Shown in pieces: positions 1-9,262 of a DNA stretch of 64,000 nucleotides. Positions within the stretch are counted from its first letter, which is position 1. Every line of letters begins with the position of its first letter. Position numbers and translations under genes: made by a program. Origin of the DNA: Streptomyces sp. ML-6 (GTDB lineage Bacteria > Actinomycetota > Actinomycetes > Streptomycetales > Streptomycetaceae); the NCBI RefSeq assembly GCF_030116705.1, contig NZ_JAOTIK010000002.1, positions 558,001 through 622,000 of the forward strand, given 5' to 3'. The notes below the pieces were generated by a model, which was not told the DNA's origin, did not search any database, and was given only the letters and a program-made list of their open reading frames with translations.

Positions 1-1479
1 CCATCGGACGAGCAGGGCGCGCAGCGCCCCGGGGTCCTCGGGATCCTCGGCCTGCTCTCCGTCCCAGTGCTCCGCGATGCCGTCGGCGGCGGCCTCGACG
101 AGCAGGCTCTCCTCCATGTGTGGGGATCCCTCGGCCCAGGCACCGGCGAAGCACGCGGTGCGGACACCGGCTCCGGACGCCAGACGCGGGGCGTCGCACT
201 GGAGGAGCGCGGTGCGCGTCCACACGGTGAGGAAGTCCTCTTCCTTCGCGTTCTCGTCGGCCCTCTTCCCGATGTGCTGCCCGGTGCCCTCTTCGGTGTC
301 CGGTGCGGGGCGGACGTAACCGGCGACCCGGCTGTAGGTACGGTCCGGGGCAGCCTCCGGCGACCAGAAGTCCTCCAGGGGAAACCGTTCTCCTGGCTCG
401 TCGAACTGGGGGACGCCCTCCATCAGCCGCCGCCGGAATTCCTCCGGCCCCTCGGCGCCCGGAACCACCAGGCCCATGCCCACCACAGCCACCGTGCGCG
501 CCGTGTTCCGCTCCGTGGCGGGAGGCCGCGTGGTCGACGCGAAATCGGCCCGAACAGGGGGCGGAGCCGGGACCTGGACCTGGACCGGAGACGAAGCCGG
601 AGCCGGGGACGGAGGGGGCGGGGACGGAAGAGTGGGGAACGGAGGGGGCGGGGGCGGAGGAGTCGGGGCGGCCCCGTGGGGCGTGAGCATGGCGCGGCCC
701 ACGGACAGTCCGCCGTCGGCCAGCAGGCACTGCCCGGAGATCCAGCGGGCCTGCGGGGAGGCGAGGAAGGCCACCAGCCGGGCGAGGTCGTCCTCATGCC
801 CCACCCCACCGAGCGGGGCCGCCGCCGCGCAGGTCGCCCGCAGGGCGTCCGCGCCGGGGAACAGTGCGGCCGTGGCATTGTCCAGCAGCCCGGCCGACGC
901 GGTGTTCACCCGGATTCCCGACGGGCCGAGATCGGCGGCCAGATACCGGGTCATCGCCTCCAGCGCCGCCTTGCACACCCCCACCAGCAGGTAGTTGTCC
1001 ATGGCCAGCCCGGCACCGACGGACGAGACGTTCACGATGGCACCGCCACCGCGCGCGGCCATCAGCGGCGCCGCTTCGAGGGCGCACCAGCGGGCTCCGT
1101 GGAGGTTGGTGTCCAGCGCCCGCTGCCACTCGGAGTCGGTGAGGTCGTCGAAACGGGCGAACACGCCCCGCGCCGCGTTGTTGACCAGGATGTCCACGCC
1201 GCCGTGCCGCTCGGCCAGGGTCGCGAACATCGCGGTCACCTGGTCGTGTTTGGCGACGCTGGCCCGCAGCGGCTCCGCCCGGCCCCCGGCGGTACGGATC
1301 GACGCGACGGTCTCCTCGGCGGCCCGCGGCGAGTGGAAGGAGTTGACCACCACGAGGGCGCCGTGCCGGGCCAGTTCACGGCTGATCGCCGCCCCGACCC
1401 CCTTGCCACCCCCGGTGACCAGGGCGATCTTTCCGGCGAGATCCCGTGCCGCGGGCACTTCGGGCCGGCCGCCGCTCAT
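1..1479 (-). CDS. SDR (FabL-like)-ketosynthase protein, runs off left edge
   Basis: About 493 codons of a larger protein are visible. Residues 10-250 form a short-chain dehydrogenase with the Rossmann motif TGGGKGVG, the NNAA motif and a Y-x6-K active site (YLLVGVCK). That spacing is typical of FabI/FabL enoyl-ACP reductases rather than of YxxxK ketoreductases. A proline-rich linker follows, then the start of a ketosynthase (VAVVGMGLVVPGAEGPEEF). This ketosynthase start resembles PUFA/heterocyst-type synthases more than modular type I enzymes. The ATG overlaps the stop of the upstream AT-ACP gene (ATGA), so the two are translationally coupled. I infer a reductase-KS subunit of an iterative polyketide or fatty-acid-like synthase. 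The active-site Cys of the KS lies outside the window. The fusion order is unusual and the product is unknown. Confidence 0.8.
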   Translation of the reverse strand, partial: MSGGRPEVPAARDLAGKIALVTGGGKGVGAAISRELARHGALVVVNSFHSPRAAEETVASIRTAGGRAEPLRASVAKHDQVTAMFATLAERHGGVDILVNNAARGVFARFDDLTDSEWQRALDTNLHGARWCALEAAPLMAARGGGAIVNVSSVGAGLAMDNYLLVGVCKAALEAMTRYLAADLGPSGIRVNTASAGLLDNATAALFPGADALRATCAAAAPLGGVGHEDDLARLVAFLASPQARWISGQCLLADGGLSVGRAMLTPHGAAPTPPPPPPPFPTLPSPPPPSPAPASSPVQVQVPAPPPVRADFASTTRPPATERNTARTVAVVGMGLVVPGAEGPEEFRRRLMEGVPQFDEPGERFPLEDFWSPEAAPDRTYSRVAGYVRPAPDTEEGTGQHIGKRADENAKEEDFLTVWTRTALLQCDAPRLASGAGVRTACFAGAWAEGSPHMEESLLVEAAADGIAEHWDGEQAEDPEDPGALRALLVRW

Positions 1480-2888
1480 GCCGGTGCCCCCGTACCCGTG
1501 CCGTCCGCGGGCAGTGTGCTCAACAGCCCGGCCAACGCGTCCAGGGTGGTGTACCTGGTCAGGCGGGAGCCGTCCGTCGGCAGTGTACGGCCGAAGCGTG
1601 TGGCGGCCCGGGCGAACAATTCGGTCTGCTTGATCGAGTCCACTCCGAGGTCCGCCTCCAGGTCGGCGTCGTCGGTCAGGACCTCGGGCGGATATCCCAA
1701 CGCCGCCGCGTACAGGGTCCGCAGCGTGGCCACGACGGACCGCCGGTCCGGGAACGCCTCCGCACCCGACGGGGTCCCCTCGGCCGCGGGGCCGGGCCGG
1801 TGGACCCGAGCCGCCAGGGGTGATGGGGCCACCGGGAGTGATGGGGCTGTCGGGGGTGATGGGGCTGTCGGGGGTGCCGTGGGTATCGGGGACGCATGGG
1901 GAGCGGTGGATGTGTGGGAAGCCGGTGTCAGGCCGCTCAGCGACTCGGCCAGCTCGGGGCCGCCCACCCTGCGGCGCAGCGGTGCGACCACCCGTACGCC
2001 CGGTACCGTCGCCGTCACGAGATCACTCAGGGTGCCGCGGGGGCCGCACTCCACGAACACCTCCACGCCCTGCGCGTGAAGCAGTCGGACCGCGTCGGTG
2101 AACCGCGTGGGACGTACCAGGTGGGCGGCGACCAGGTCGGCCACCGCGTCGGTGTCGTCCACCCGCCGTCCCAGGATCGCCGAGTGCAGCAGATGCCGCG
2201 CGGGCCCGGCCCGCAGCGCGGTCGCCCGACGGGTGAAGTCACCCGCCACGGCGGCCAGCATGCGGTGGTGGAAGGCGTACGGGACCCGCAAGGGGGTCGC
2301 TCCGACACCGATCGCCCCGGCGGCCCGCCGTACCCGGCCCAACGGTTCCACGGGGCCGGACACCACGCACTGGCGGGGGCTGTTGTCCGCGGCCAAGGTC
2401 ACCTCCCACTCCCCGAGGCCCACCAGCAGTGCTTCGGCCCGGGGGGCGGACATCTCCAGTGCCAGCATTCCGCCGTGCTCCGGAGGGCGGGCGGCGAACG
2501 CCTCGTCGCGGGCGGTGACCAACGCCATGCCTTCCGTCGGCTCGTACACCCCGGCTGCGGTCAGGGCCACCAACTCGCCGAAGCTGTGCCCCAACAGCAC
2601 GTCGGGACACAGCTTATGACGTTCCGTCAATAACCGGAACAGCACCATCTCGGCGGCGAACAGCGCCGTGTGCAGATCCGCCGGGGCCTCGTCCACCAGC
2701 TCGGACAGGGCCGGCGCCCGCTCGTCGAGCAGAAGACGGGAGGGGGCGCTCCGCCCGAGGCGGACGGCGGTGGCGTCCAGCGGGCGCAGTGTCTCCTCGA
2801 CCAGTGGTTCGTCGACGGCGAGCCGGGCGAGAACGGCGGGCAGATAAGCCCCTTGCCCCGGAAACACGAAAGCACAGCGCTCGACCAA
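1476..2888 (-). CDS. Acyltransferase-acyl carrier protein didomain
   Basis: The protein has 470 residues. An acyltransferase fills roughly residues 1-300: the FPGQG start, the nucleophile motif GHSFGE, and YAFHH near residue 205, which suggests malonyl-type specificity. An Ala/Pro/Thr-rich linker follows, then a carrier protein with DLGVDSIKQTE whose Ser takes phosphopantetheine. The DSIK form is typical of PUFA and enediyne-type ACPs. The start is TTG with GAGGAG six bases upstream. It is the first gene of a minus-strand operon and overlaps the SDR-KS gene by ATGA. The likely role is loading and carrying acyl units for the neighbouring ketosynthase. The phosphopantetheinyl transferase at 43934-44761 could activate it, which is an inference. 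Confidence 0.85.
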   Translation of the reverse strand: MVERCAFVFPGQGAYLPAVLARLAVDEPLVEETLRPLDATAVRLGRSAPSRLLLDERAPALSELVDEAPADLHTALFAAEMVLFRLLTERHKLCPDVLLGHSFGELVALTAAGVYEPTEGMALVTARDEAFAARPPEHGGMLALEMSAPRAEALLVGLGEWEVTLAADNSPRQCVVSGPVEPLGRVRRAAGAIGVGATPLRVPYAFHHRMLAAVAGDFTRRATALRAGPARHLLHSAILGRRVDDTDAVADLVAAHLVRPTRFTDAVRLLHAQGVEVFVECGPRGTLSDLVTATVPGVRVVAPLRRRVGGPELAESLSGLTPASHTSTAPHASPIPTAPPTAPSPPTAPSLPVAPSPLAARVHRPGPAAEGTPSGAEAFPDRRSVVATLRTLYAAALGYPPEVLTDDADLEADLGVDSIKQTELFARAATRFGRTLPTDGSRLTRYTTLDALAGLLSTLPADGTGTGAPA

Positions 2889-3413
2889 AGCAACTCCTCT
2901 GCACAGAGCGGGACTTGGAAGATCCTTGAGAAGGTCGCGCCGTCCGCCCAGCGCGATGGGGCATGCGCAAGGGGGAAGCGAGGGAGGCGGAATACGGAAT
3001 GTTGCGCGGTGTGCGACGCGCGGCGTGCAGTGCGCTACGCACGATGCGCGGCGTGCAGTGCGCTACGCACGATGCGCGGCGTGCAGTGTGACAGCTGGAA
3101 CGAGGACCAGGACAGGCATCAGGGACAAGCAACGGAACAGAAAACGGAACCAGGGCTGATGCCCACCCCCATGCACACGCATACTCAACGTACCGTCAGC
3201 CGCACCCACGGTCATCACCCACATGAGTGACGAGAGTGCGGGCGCAGAGCACGGGCGAAGGAAGCAAGGAGGCAAAGAAGCAAAGTCCCCCGCCCGGCCA
3301 TTACCTCCGAGGTAATCGACCGCACTCCCCCGCCGCGGCAGTGTGGTGCACATCGACGAGATCCCGACGAGATCCCCGACAAGGTTTCCGGCGTCCAGGA
3401 CCGAGGAGCGGCC
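2889..3413. other. Gene-free divergent leader
   Basis: These 525 bases separate the minus-strand AT-ACP gene from the plus-strand SnoaL-like gene and must hold both promoters. I see no convincing gene. The block contains the 28-bp tandem repeat listed separately. Confidence 0.5.
3018..3088. repeat. 28-bp tandem repeat, 2.5 copies
   Basis: Two identical 28-bp units (3018-3045 and 3046-3073) and a 15-base partial third copy lie in the leader between divergent genes. Each unit contains GTGCAGTGCGCTACGCAC, which is itself close to an inverted repeat, so the array could bind a regulator or fold. No function is shown. Confidence 0.85.
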
Positions 3414-3857
3414 ATGATCATCAAGTCCACCGACAACAAAGCGAGTTCTGTCGCCGACACCACCCGCCGCGTCGTCCGGGAGTTCCTCGCCGCCCGGATC
3501 GCCGGGGACACCGGGCGGATCGTCGCACTCTTCGCCGACGAGGTCGACTGGATGCTCGCCGAGAATCCCGTCGTTCCGTGGATCCGGCCGCGCTCCACCG
3601 GGGCCGAATGCGCCGCCCAGGCCGAGGAGTTGGCCGCGCACACGGTGGCCGAGAACGCCCGGGTCTCCGTCGACACGTTCCTCGTCGACGGCACCGACGC
3701 CGTCCTGATGGGGCACCTCTCGGGGACCGTGCGCGCGACGGGGAAGTCCTTCGAGGGCCCCTTCGCCCTGCGCCTCACCGTCGAGGAGGGCCGGATCACC
3801 CGGCACCACCTCTACGAGAACAGCGTGTCGATCGCCGCGGCGTGCACCCCTTCCTGA
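3414..3857 (+). CDS. SnoaL-like / NTF2-fold protein
   Basis: This 147-residue protein has the cone-shaped alpha+beta fold pattern of the NTF2/SnoaL superfamily: an N-terminal helix (VVREFLAARIAGD), FADEVDWM, and late strands ending in RITRHHLYE. Family members are small cyclases, isomerases or ligand-binding proteins, and the substrate cannot be told. The start is well set by GAGGAG upstream of ATG. It stands alone on the plus strand, divergent from the synthase genes, 115 bases before a TetR gene. It could be a polyketide tailoring or stress protein. Confidence 0.8.
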   Translation: MIIKSTDNKASSVADTTRRVVREFLAARIAGDTGRIVALFADEVDWMLAENPVVPWIRPRSTGAECAAQAEELAAHTVAENARVSVDTFLVDGTDAVLMGHLSGTVRATGKSFEGPFALRLTVEEGRITRHHLYENSVSIAAACTPS

Positions 3858-3935
3858 CCCCGGCGCCCCGGCACCACGACGCCCCGGCACCCCAGCACCC
3901 CTGCCCGCGGGCGGGGAGCATCGCCACCCACGCGA

Positions 3936-3969
3936 GTAGACAGTGTCTACCCCGTCCTGGTAGACACTG
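3936..3969. promoter_or_regulatory. TetR operator: palindrome plus half-site
   Basis: GTAGACAGTGTCTAC (3936-3950) is a near-perfect palindrome, and its half GTAGACACTG recurs at 3960-3969, three bases before the TetR start codon. The position suggests autoregulation of the TetR-MFS operon that follows. This is inferred from symmetry and location. Confidence 0.75.
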
Positions 3970-3972
3970 CCC

Positions 3973-4632
3973 ATGACTGATGGAAGCTCCCTTCGCGAGC
4001 GGTTGATCGATGCCGGGGTGGACCTCGTGCTCAGCGAGGGCTCCGCGTCCGTGGGCCTGAGGGAAACAGCACGTCGAGCCGGGGTGTCGCACGGGGCGCC
4101 GCGCCGGTACTTCCCCACCCACCACGCGCTGCTCTCGGCTGTCGCCCGGCGCGGCTTCCAGGACCTCGGAGCCCGGTTCGAGGCCGCGGTCGCCGGCACG
4201 AGCGCACCACGTGGTCAGTTGGAGGCCCTCGCGCGCGTGTACGTCGGATACGCGCTGGAACGGCGCGGCATGTTCGAGCTGATGTTCCGGCACGACCTGC
4301 TCGACAGCACTCCGCAGGCATCGGACCAGCCCCGGCTGCGCGAGTCGACCCTCCCGTTGTTCGGCCACATCACCGAACTCGTCGCCCGGTGCCGAGCGGA
4401 ACAGGAGGATGCCGCGCGACGCACCGACAGGCCGGACGAAGCCGTACCACCGCCCGCCGTGGTCGCCGCCGCCCTGTGGGCGAACCTGCACGGCGTCGCC
4501 CAGCTGTGGGCCTGGGGCAGTCTGCAACTCGCCCTGGGAGAACAGCCGTTGGGCAGTGACCCCGACCACGGCCAACGCGACCGGATCATCGCGGCGGTTC
4601 TGGACGCACATCTGGGCCCGGTGACCCCGTGA
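3973..4632 (+). CDS. TetR-family repressor (WHG-type C-terminal domain)
   Basis: The protein has 219 residues. The N-terminal helix-turn-helix covers about residues 7-55 (RERLIDAGVDLV, then GVSHGAPRRYFPTHHALL). The C-terminal half carries ALWANLHGVAQLWAW, the pattern of the WHG-type TetR ligand domain. It starts just downstream of a palindromic operator and overlaps the following MFS gene by GTGA, so the two form one transcription unit. It most likely represses itself and the exporter until a ligand is bound. Confidence 0.9.
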   Translation: MTDGSSLRERLIDAGVDLVLSEGSASVGLRETARRAGVSHGAPRRYFPTHHALLSAVARRGFQDLGARFEAAVAGTSAPRGQLEALARVYVGYALERRGMFELMFRHDLLDSTPQASDQPRLRESTLPLFGHITELVARCRAEQEDAARRTDRPDEAVPPPAVVAAALWANLHGVAQLWAWGSLQLALGEQPLGSDPDHGQRDRIIAAVLDAHLGPVTP

Positions 4633-6050
4633 CCACACCCGTACAGCAGCGGCTCGCACTTCTGGTCAGCGTGGCCGGGGCGATGATCGTCGCGTTGGAC
4701 GGCACCGTCCTGCTCGTGGCGCAGCCCAGCCTGCAGCGTGATCTCGGCGCGAACATGGCGCAGGTCCAGTGGACGAGCACCGCTTATCTGGTCGCGGTGG
4801 CCGCGTTGCTGGTCATCGCCGGGCGCCTCGGGGACCGGTACGGGCATCCGCGCCTGCTGCTCGTCGGCGTCCTCGGTTTCGGGGCCGCCTCGGCCGGGAT
4901 CGTGCTCGCGCCGACCGTCGGCTGGGTGATGATCCTGCGCGCGGTGCAGGGCGGGTTCGGCGCGCTCCTGCAGCCCGCGACGCTCGCGCTGCTGCGGTCG
5001 ACGTATCCCGCGGACCGGCTCGGCACGCCCATCGCCATCCGCACCGGTGCGATCGCGGTGGCGGCGGGGGCCGGTCCGATCCTCGGCGGGGTGCTCGTGG
5101 CACATCTGGGCTGGCGCTCGGTGTTCTGGATCAACGTGCCCGTCGCGTTGGTCATCGCCGCTCTCGTCCTCGCCGTGCGGGCACCGGCGCCCGGGCGTAC
5201 GAGCTCTTCGCGGCTCGGCCTCACCGGTGCGGGCCTGCTCGCGATCGCACTCGCGCTCCTGGTGCACGCCCTGGCCGAGGTGCCCGCGCGGGGGTGGACC
5301 GCCGCGCCGACGCTGCTCGAGCTCCTCGCCGTCGCGGGCGTCGCAGCGGTGCTCGTCCGGCACGAACGCCGCGCCGCGCACCCGATCGTTCCGCCCGCCG
5401 TGGCGCGGTCCACACCGGTGACGGCGTCGATGGCGATCCTGCTGGTCGTCACCGCCGGTCTGTTCGGCGCGCTGTTCAGGGCCACGTTCCACCTCCAGGA
5501 CACCCTTCGCCTCGACCCGCTCGCCACCGGTCTGCGCGTTCTTCCGCTGACCACGCTCATGGTCCTCGGCGCACCGGCCGCGAACGTCGCGCTGCGCCGG
5601 TACGGTGCACGCAGCACGGCGATCGTCGGCACGGGCCTCGTCGTGGTCGGCATCGTGTGGCTGTCCCGGCTGGGCCCGACCGCTCCGTGGACGGCCATGG
5701 CCTCGGCCTTCGCCATCGTCGGTGCCGGGTTCGCCACGGTGATGGTCACTGCCACCGGGACCGTCGTCGGCGACGCGCCGCCCGGGTACGCCGGGGTCGT
5801 CGGCGGACTCAAGCAGACCGCCATGAACATCGGGCCGACCCTCGGGATCGCCGTCGCGGCCGGTGCAACCGGGTCCGCCGGGTCCACTGAGTCCACGATG
5901 GGGCCCACCCTGCTGGTCCTGGCCGCACTCGCCGCTCTCGGCCTGCTGCCCGCGTCGCGGCTGCCCCGACGCCCGGTCGATCACGAGGGACGCGCCCCGG
6001 CCTCCGCACCGGTACCGCAGGCGGCACCCGCTCGCCGGACGGGCAGCTGA
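4629..6050 (+). CDS. MFS drug exporter, DHA2-like
   Basis: This is a 473-residue membrane protein with about 14 hydrophobic segments. It has the DHA2 N-terminal pattern (MIVALDGTVLLVAQPSL), motif A-like GRLGDRYGH after helix 2, and the motif C region GPILGGVL. The GTG start overlaps the TetR stop. It probably exports a toxic compound in exchange for protons. Regulation by the upstream TetR is inferred from the operon and operator. It converges on the minus-strand SDR gene across a strong hairpin. Confidence 0.9.
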   Translation: MTTPVQQRLALLVSVAGAMIVALDGTVLLVAQPSLQRDLGANMAQVQWTSTAYLVAVAALLVIAGRLGDRYGHPRLLLVGVLGFGAASAGIVLAPTVGWVMILRAVQGGFGALLQPATLALLRSTYPADRLGTPIAIRTGAIAVAAGAGPILGGVLVAHLGWRSVFWINVPVALVIAALVLAVRAPAPGRTSSSRLGLTGAGLLAIALALLVHALAEVPARGWTAAPTLLELLAVAGVAAVLVRHERRAAHPIVPPAVARSTPVTASMAILLVVTAGLFGALFRATFHLQDTLRLDPLATGLRVLPLTTLMVLGAPAANVALRRYGARSTAIVGTGLVVVGIVWLSRLGPTAPWTAMASAFAIVGAGFATVMVTATGTVVGDAPPGYAGVVGGLKQTAMNIGPTLGIAVAAGATGSAGSTESTMGPTLLVLAALAALGLLPASRLPRRPVDHEGRAPASAPVPQAAPARRTGS

Positions 6051-6147
6051 GCAGTCGCCGCCCCCATCGCCCGGGCCCGAGCCGGTCACCAGGAGCCGAC
6101 GCCGCCGGTCACCGGAAACCGGTGGATCCAGTCACCGGAAGCCGACG

Positions 6148-6194
6148 CCACCGGCTGTCGGAAACCGGTGGATCCGGTCATCGACAGCCGGTGG
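6148..6194. terminator. Bidirectional hairpin between convergent genes
   Basis: A perfect 13-bp inverted repeat (6148-6160 with 6182-6194, loop 21) lies between the convergent MFS and SDR genes. It sits in a patch where CCGGTGGATCC occurs three times (6119, 6165 and 6188). Its position fits a shared rho-independent type terminator, although no T-tract is present, as is usual in this GC range. Confidence 0.7.
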
Positions 6195-6200
6195 ATCCGG

Positions 6201-7127
6201 TCACCGGTAACCGGTGGCGTCGGCCGGTGCACCCGCGGCCTCGACCTCGACCAGGTAGCGCCAGCAGTCCGGGCGGGAACCGTCGAGATCGGTGAAGCCG
6301 TACTCCTGGGCGAGCCCGCCGCTGGACAGTGACCGGCCGTTCCAGCGCGTGGCGTCGGGGTCATCGGCCAGCGCGGCGACGGCCCGTCCGACGTACGCCG
6401 GACTCTCCGAGATGCAGAAGTGCGGCACCGTGGCCAGCGCGTCGCGCCAGTTGTCCTCGGTGACGCCGAACGCGTCGAGCATCATCTCCGATCGCAGCCA
6501 GCCAGGGGTGAGGGCCACCGCCGTCCCGCCGTGCGGTTCCAGTTCGTGCGCGAGGACGAACGCCATGCGCAACACACTGTTCTTGACCAGGTCGTAGAAG
6601 TAGGAGTTGCGGTAGTTCGCCGTGTTGTAGGCGGAGGTCCCGTCGGTCATCTCGACCACGAGGCCGCCCGGTCGGCGTACCAGCAGGGGCAGCAGGAAGT
6701 GGCTGGTGATCGCGTGGGTCTCCACGCCCAGCCGGAGCAGCCGCAGTCCGTTGTCGAGGTCGTGCTCCCACACCGGCCGGTCGAACTCGAACAGCCGCTC
6801 GCCGCCCCAGATGTCGTTGACCAGCACGTCGAGCCGCCCCTGTTCGGCGTCGACGCGTTCGGCCAGCGCACGGACCCGGTCGGGCTCCAGGTGGTCGGTC
6901 GGAACCGCGATACCCGTTCCGCCCGCGGCGGTGACGAGCTCCGCGGTCTCCTCGATCGTCTCGGGCCGGTCGTACTCCGAGCGTCGTTCCCGGGTGGTGC
7001 GGCCGGTGACGTAGACGGTGGCGCCCGCCGCACCGAGCTGGACGGCGATGCCGCGTCCCGCGCCCCGCGTGGCTCCCGCGACCAGTGCGATCTTTCCTTC
7101 GAGGTCCGGTGTCGTCCTGTCGGGCAT
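6201..7127 (-). CDS. SDR-family oxidoreductase
   Basis: The protein has about 308 residues. It shows the cofactor motif GATRGAGRG with a following Arg-rich NADP-type stretch (TGRTTRER), VLVNDIWGG in place of NNAG, and YFYDLVKNS supplying the YxxxK catalytic pair. A longer reading to 7175 is open. I prefer the ATG at 7127 because GGGGGA lies just upstream and the protein then begins at the Rossmann fold. The substrate is unknown. A five-copy 17-bp repeat lies in the upstream region. Confidence 0.85.
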   Translation of the reverse strand: MPDRTTPDLEGKIALVAGATRGAGRGIAVQLGAAGATVYVTGRTTRERRSEYDRPETIEETAELVTAAGGTGIAVPTDHLEPDRVRALAERVDAEQGRLDVLVNDIWGGERLFEFDRPVWEHDLDNGLRLLRLGVETHAITSHFLLPLLVRRPGGLVVEMTDGTSAYNTANYRNSYFYDLVKNSVLRMAFVLAHELEPHGGTAVALTPGWLRSEMMLDAFGVTEDNWRDALATVPHFCISESPAYVGRAVAALADDPDATRWNGRSLSSGGLAQEYGFTDLDGSRPDCWRYLVEVEAAGAPADATGYR

Positions 7128-7220
7128 GGGTTCCCCCGGTGTCCTTTTCATTCGGTTCCGCTCTTCTCCGTCCACGGGCGTCGGCCCGCCTCGGCCCGCG
7201 TCGGCCGCGTCGGTACTTGC

Positions 7221-7305
7221 CGACGCCTTCCGACTGCCGACGCCTTCCGACTGCCGACGCCTTCCGACTGCCGACGCCTTCCGACTGCCGACGCCTTCTG
7301 ACTGC
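7221..7305. repeat. 17-bp tandem repeat, five copies
   Basis: Five head-to-tail copies of CGACGCCTTCCGACTGC, the last with one mismatch, lie upstream of the SDR gene start. Derivatives of the unit continue to about 7340. It is a minisatellite in a promoter region; a regulatory effect is possible but not shown. Confidence 0.95.
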
Positions 7306-7452
7306 CGGCGTTTGTCGACGTCTATCGACGCTTGCCGACCTCTGTCGGCGGAACCATGCTCGGCTCGAAACCGGACACCTTGTGTCGCCTTTCCTCCTCC
7401 GTCTCTCGGACCTCCCCCTACCGGACGCCGGCGGGATCAACCGCCCTGACGC

Positions 7453-7788
7453 TCACGGCCAGGAGCAATCCGGGCGCTCCCGGTCCGGATCGCGCGCGGG
7501 GTCGGGCACGAACAGGCTCAGCCGGTAGGTGGTCGGGTGCACCAGGCGGCCGCAGAGGGTGTCGATCCGGGTCATCGCCCAGTCGATCCGCTCCTCCCCG
7601 GCACGCAGGCGGCGCAAGTGGGCATGCCACTGCGTCACGTCCTGGGTCTCGAAGACCACCCGCCACTCCCCCGCGCCGTCGCCGGAACCGGTGTGAAGGG
7701 CCGCCCGCGGCCCGGCCTCCCGTTGGCGTTTTCTCTTCCGCTGTCCTGGCACCGGCCCAGCATCGCCGCCCCGGCGCCACTGCGGCAA
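7453..7788 (-). CDS. Small hypothetical protein
   Basis: This 111-residue reading has a basic, low-complexity N-terminus. It then becomes a well-formed segment (VVFETQDVTQWHAHLRRL, then IDWAMTRIDTLCGRLVHP) with codon bias of a real gene. I recognise no family. The true start may be internal, near the first conserved-looking strand. It lies between the SDR gene and a TetR remnant, all on the minus strand. Confidence 0.5.
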   Translation of the reverse strand: MPQWRRGGDAGPVPGQRKRKRQREAGPRAALHTGSGDGAGEWRVVFETQDVTQWHAHLRRLRAGEERIDWAMTRIDTLCGRLVHPTTYRLSLFVPDPARDPDRERPDCSWP

Positions 7789-7803
7789 GGCCGTCGTTCC
7801 GGC

Positions 7804-8475
7804 TCAGGGGCCGTTCCGGGTCAGGGGCCTTCCGAGGCAAGGGCCTTCCGATTCAGGGGCCGTTCCGGGTCGGGAAGCCGCCGGGCTGCGCTCCCCCGAG
7901 GGGCGGGCGGCCTCCCAGGCCGCCTCGATCATCCGGAAGACCTCGTCGAGCGCGGCCTCCGGATCGGCCGCCTCCCGGGCCAGCGAATAGGCGTCGATCA
8001 CGAACCTCGCGACCACCCGGCAGGCCATTGCGGTCTGCGGCAGGTCGGGGTCGGCGGCGATGGCCGTCGCCAGCGTCTCCGCGTGACGCAGCCTCATGGA
8101 CTCCTCGTACTCCCGCAGGGCCGATGAGGAGTCGATCATGTGCCGGATCGGGGCGGTGCCGTCCGCCGTGCAGTGGCGTACCAGGGCCTCGGTCGCGCGG
8201 CGCAGCGCGGGGACGAGCGGCGGTTCGGCCGCCCGCAAAGGGCCCGGTCCGTTCCGGCGCTTCCGAGGGCTGTGGGGGCTCGCGCTGGGCGCCGCGACGT
8301 ACTCGTACCACCTGCGGCGGCGTGGCGAGTGCGGCAGCTGCGGCCGGGCGTGAGCCTCTCGTACGCGGATCGGCGCGGGCCCGGGACCGGTTCCGGTGCC
8401 GGTTCCGGTTCCGGGGCCGCGCCAATCCATCCGGTGCATCCGATCCATCCGGCCCGTCCAGCGCCTCTCGCCCAT
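7804..8475 (-). pseudogene. TetR-family ligand-domain remnant (DNA-binding part lost)
   Basis: From about 8226 leftwards the reading matches a TetR C-terminal helical domain (PPLVPALRRATEALVRHCT, then CRVVARFVIDAYSLAREAA). Upstream of it, where the helix-turn-helix should be, there is only Gly/Thr/Arg-rich low-complexity sequence in all three minus frames. The protein is therefore probably unable to bind DNA. It sits divergent to a broken FAD monooxygenase, the usual arrangement for a TetR-controlled oxygenase, so the pair appears to have decayed together. Confidence 0.65.
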
Positions 8476-8525
8476 AGGCCCTGGCGCTTTGCGGCCGCTT
8501 AAGCCCGGTGGCGGAAGCTGGGACC

Positions 8526-9262
8526 ATGTCTGATCCCATAGTCATTGTCGGTGGTGGCGCCGCTGGTCTGACGCTTGCGTGCGAGCTGGGGCTGGCCGGG
8601 GCCGCCACGGTCGTACTGGAGCGCAGGACCGAGCTCCCGGAGCGTTCCGGCGGCATGCTCCTCAACGCGCACATCGCGGACTTCCTGCGCAAGAGAGGTC
8701 TGGAGGAACGCTTCCGGACACCGGACACGCCCGCCTGGGGGCGCAGTCACTTCGGTCTCGTCTACCGGGACATCGACGGCGAACTGGCCGATACCGATTA
8801 CGACTTGATCGTCCCCCAGTGGCGCAGCGAGCAGCTGCTGCGGGAACGGGCCGTCGAGCTGGGCGTCGAGGTGCGGCTCGGTCAGGAGGTCATCGACATC
8901 GAGCAGGACGCGGACGGCGTGACGCTCACGGTGGTCTCACCGGAGGGTTCCGGCACCCTGCGCGCCTCCTACGTCGTCGGGTGCGACGGCCCCCGCAGCG
9001 TCGTGGCCGGGGCGGCCGGCTTCGAGTTCGATCTCCTCGCCCCCTCGTAACTACGGGGTCATCGCCGATGTCGTCGTGGACGACGAGGCACAAGCGCTGT
9101 TCAGAGCGGGCTCGTACCCGAGCGGCCAGTTCGGGGTGCTGCCGGTCAATCCGGCGGATCCGACCGAAGTGCGGTTGATGACGGTGGAGTTCTACCGGAA
9201 CCCCCGTCCGACGGGGAGCCGCTCACGGCCGACGAGATCCGCTCCACGATCGAGCGGCTGCG
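8526..9262 (+). pseudogene. FAD-dependent monooxygenase, N-terminal fragment
   Basis: The N-terminal part of an aromatic-ring/polyketide hydroxylase is visible: the FAD-binding motif GGGAAGLTLACELG, then LERR, and the DG motif VVGCDGPRSVV. Two frame breaks occur: an extra T at 9048 makes a stop, and a G appears to be missing in the run at 9213-9216. After that the reading (EPLTADEIRSTIERL) still fits the family, then switches into a BTAD-type regulator sequence near 9262. The C-terminal two thirds of the enzyme are absent. The loss of a whole domain makes this a real remnant whatever the status of the frameshifts. Confidence 0.75.
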
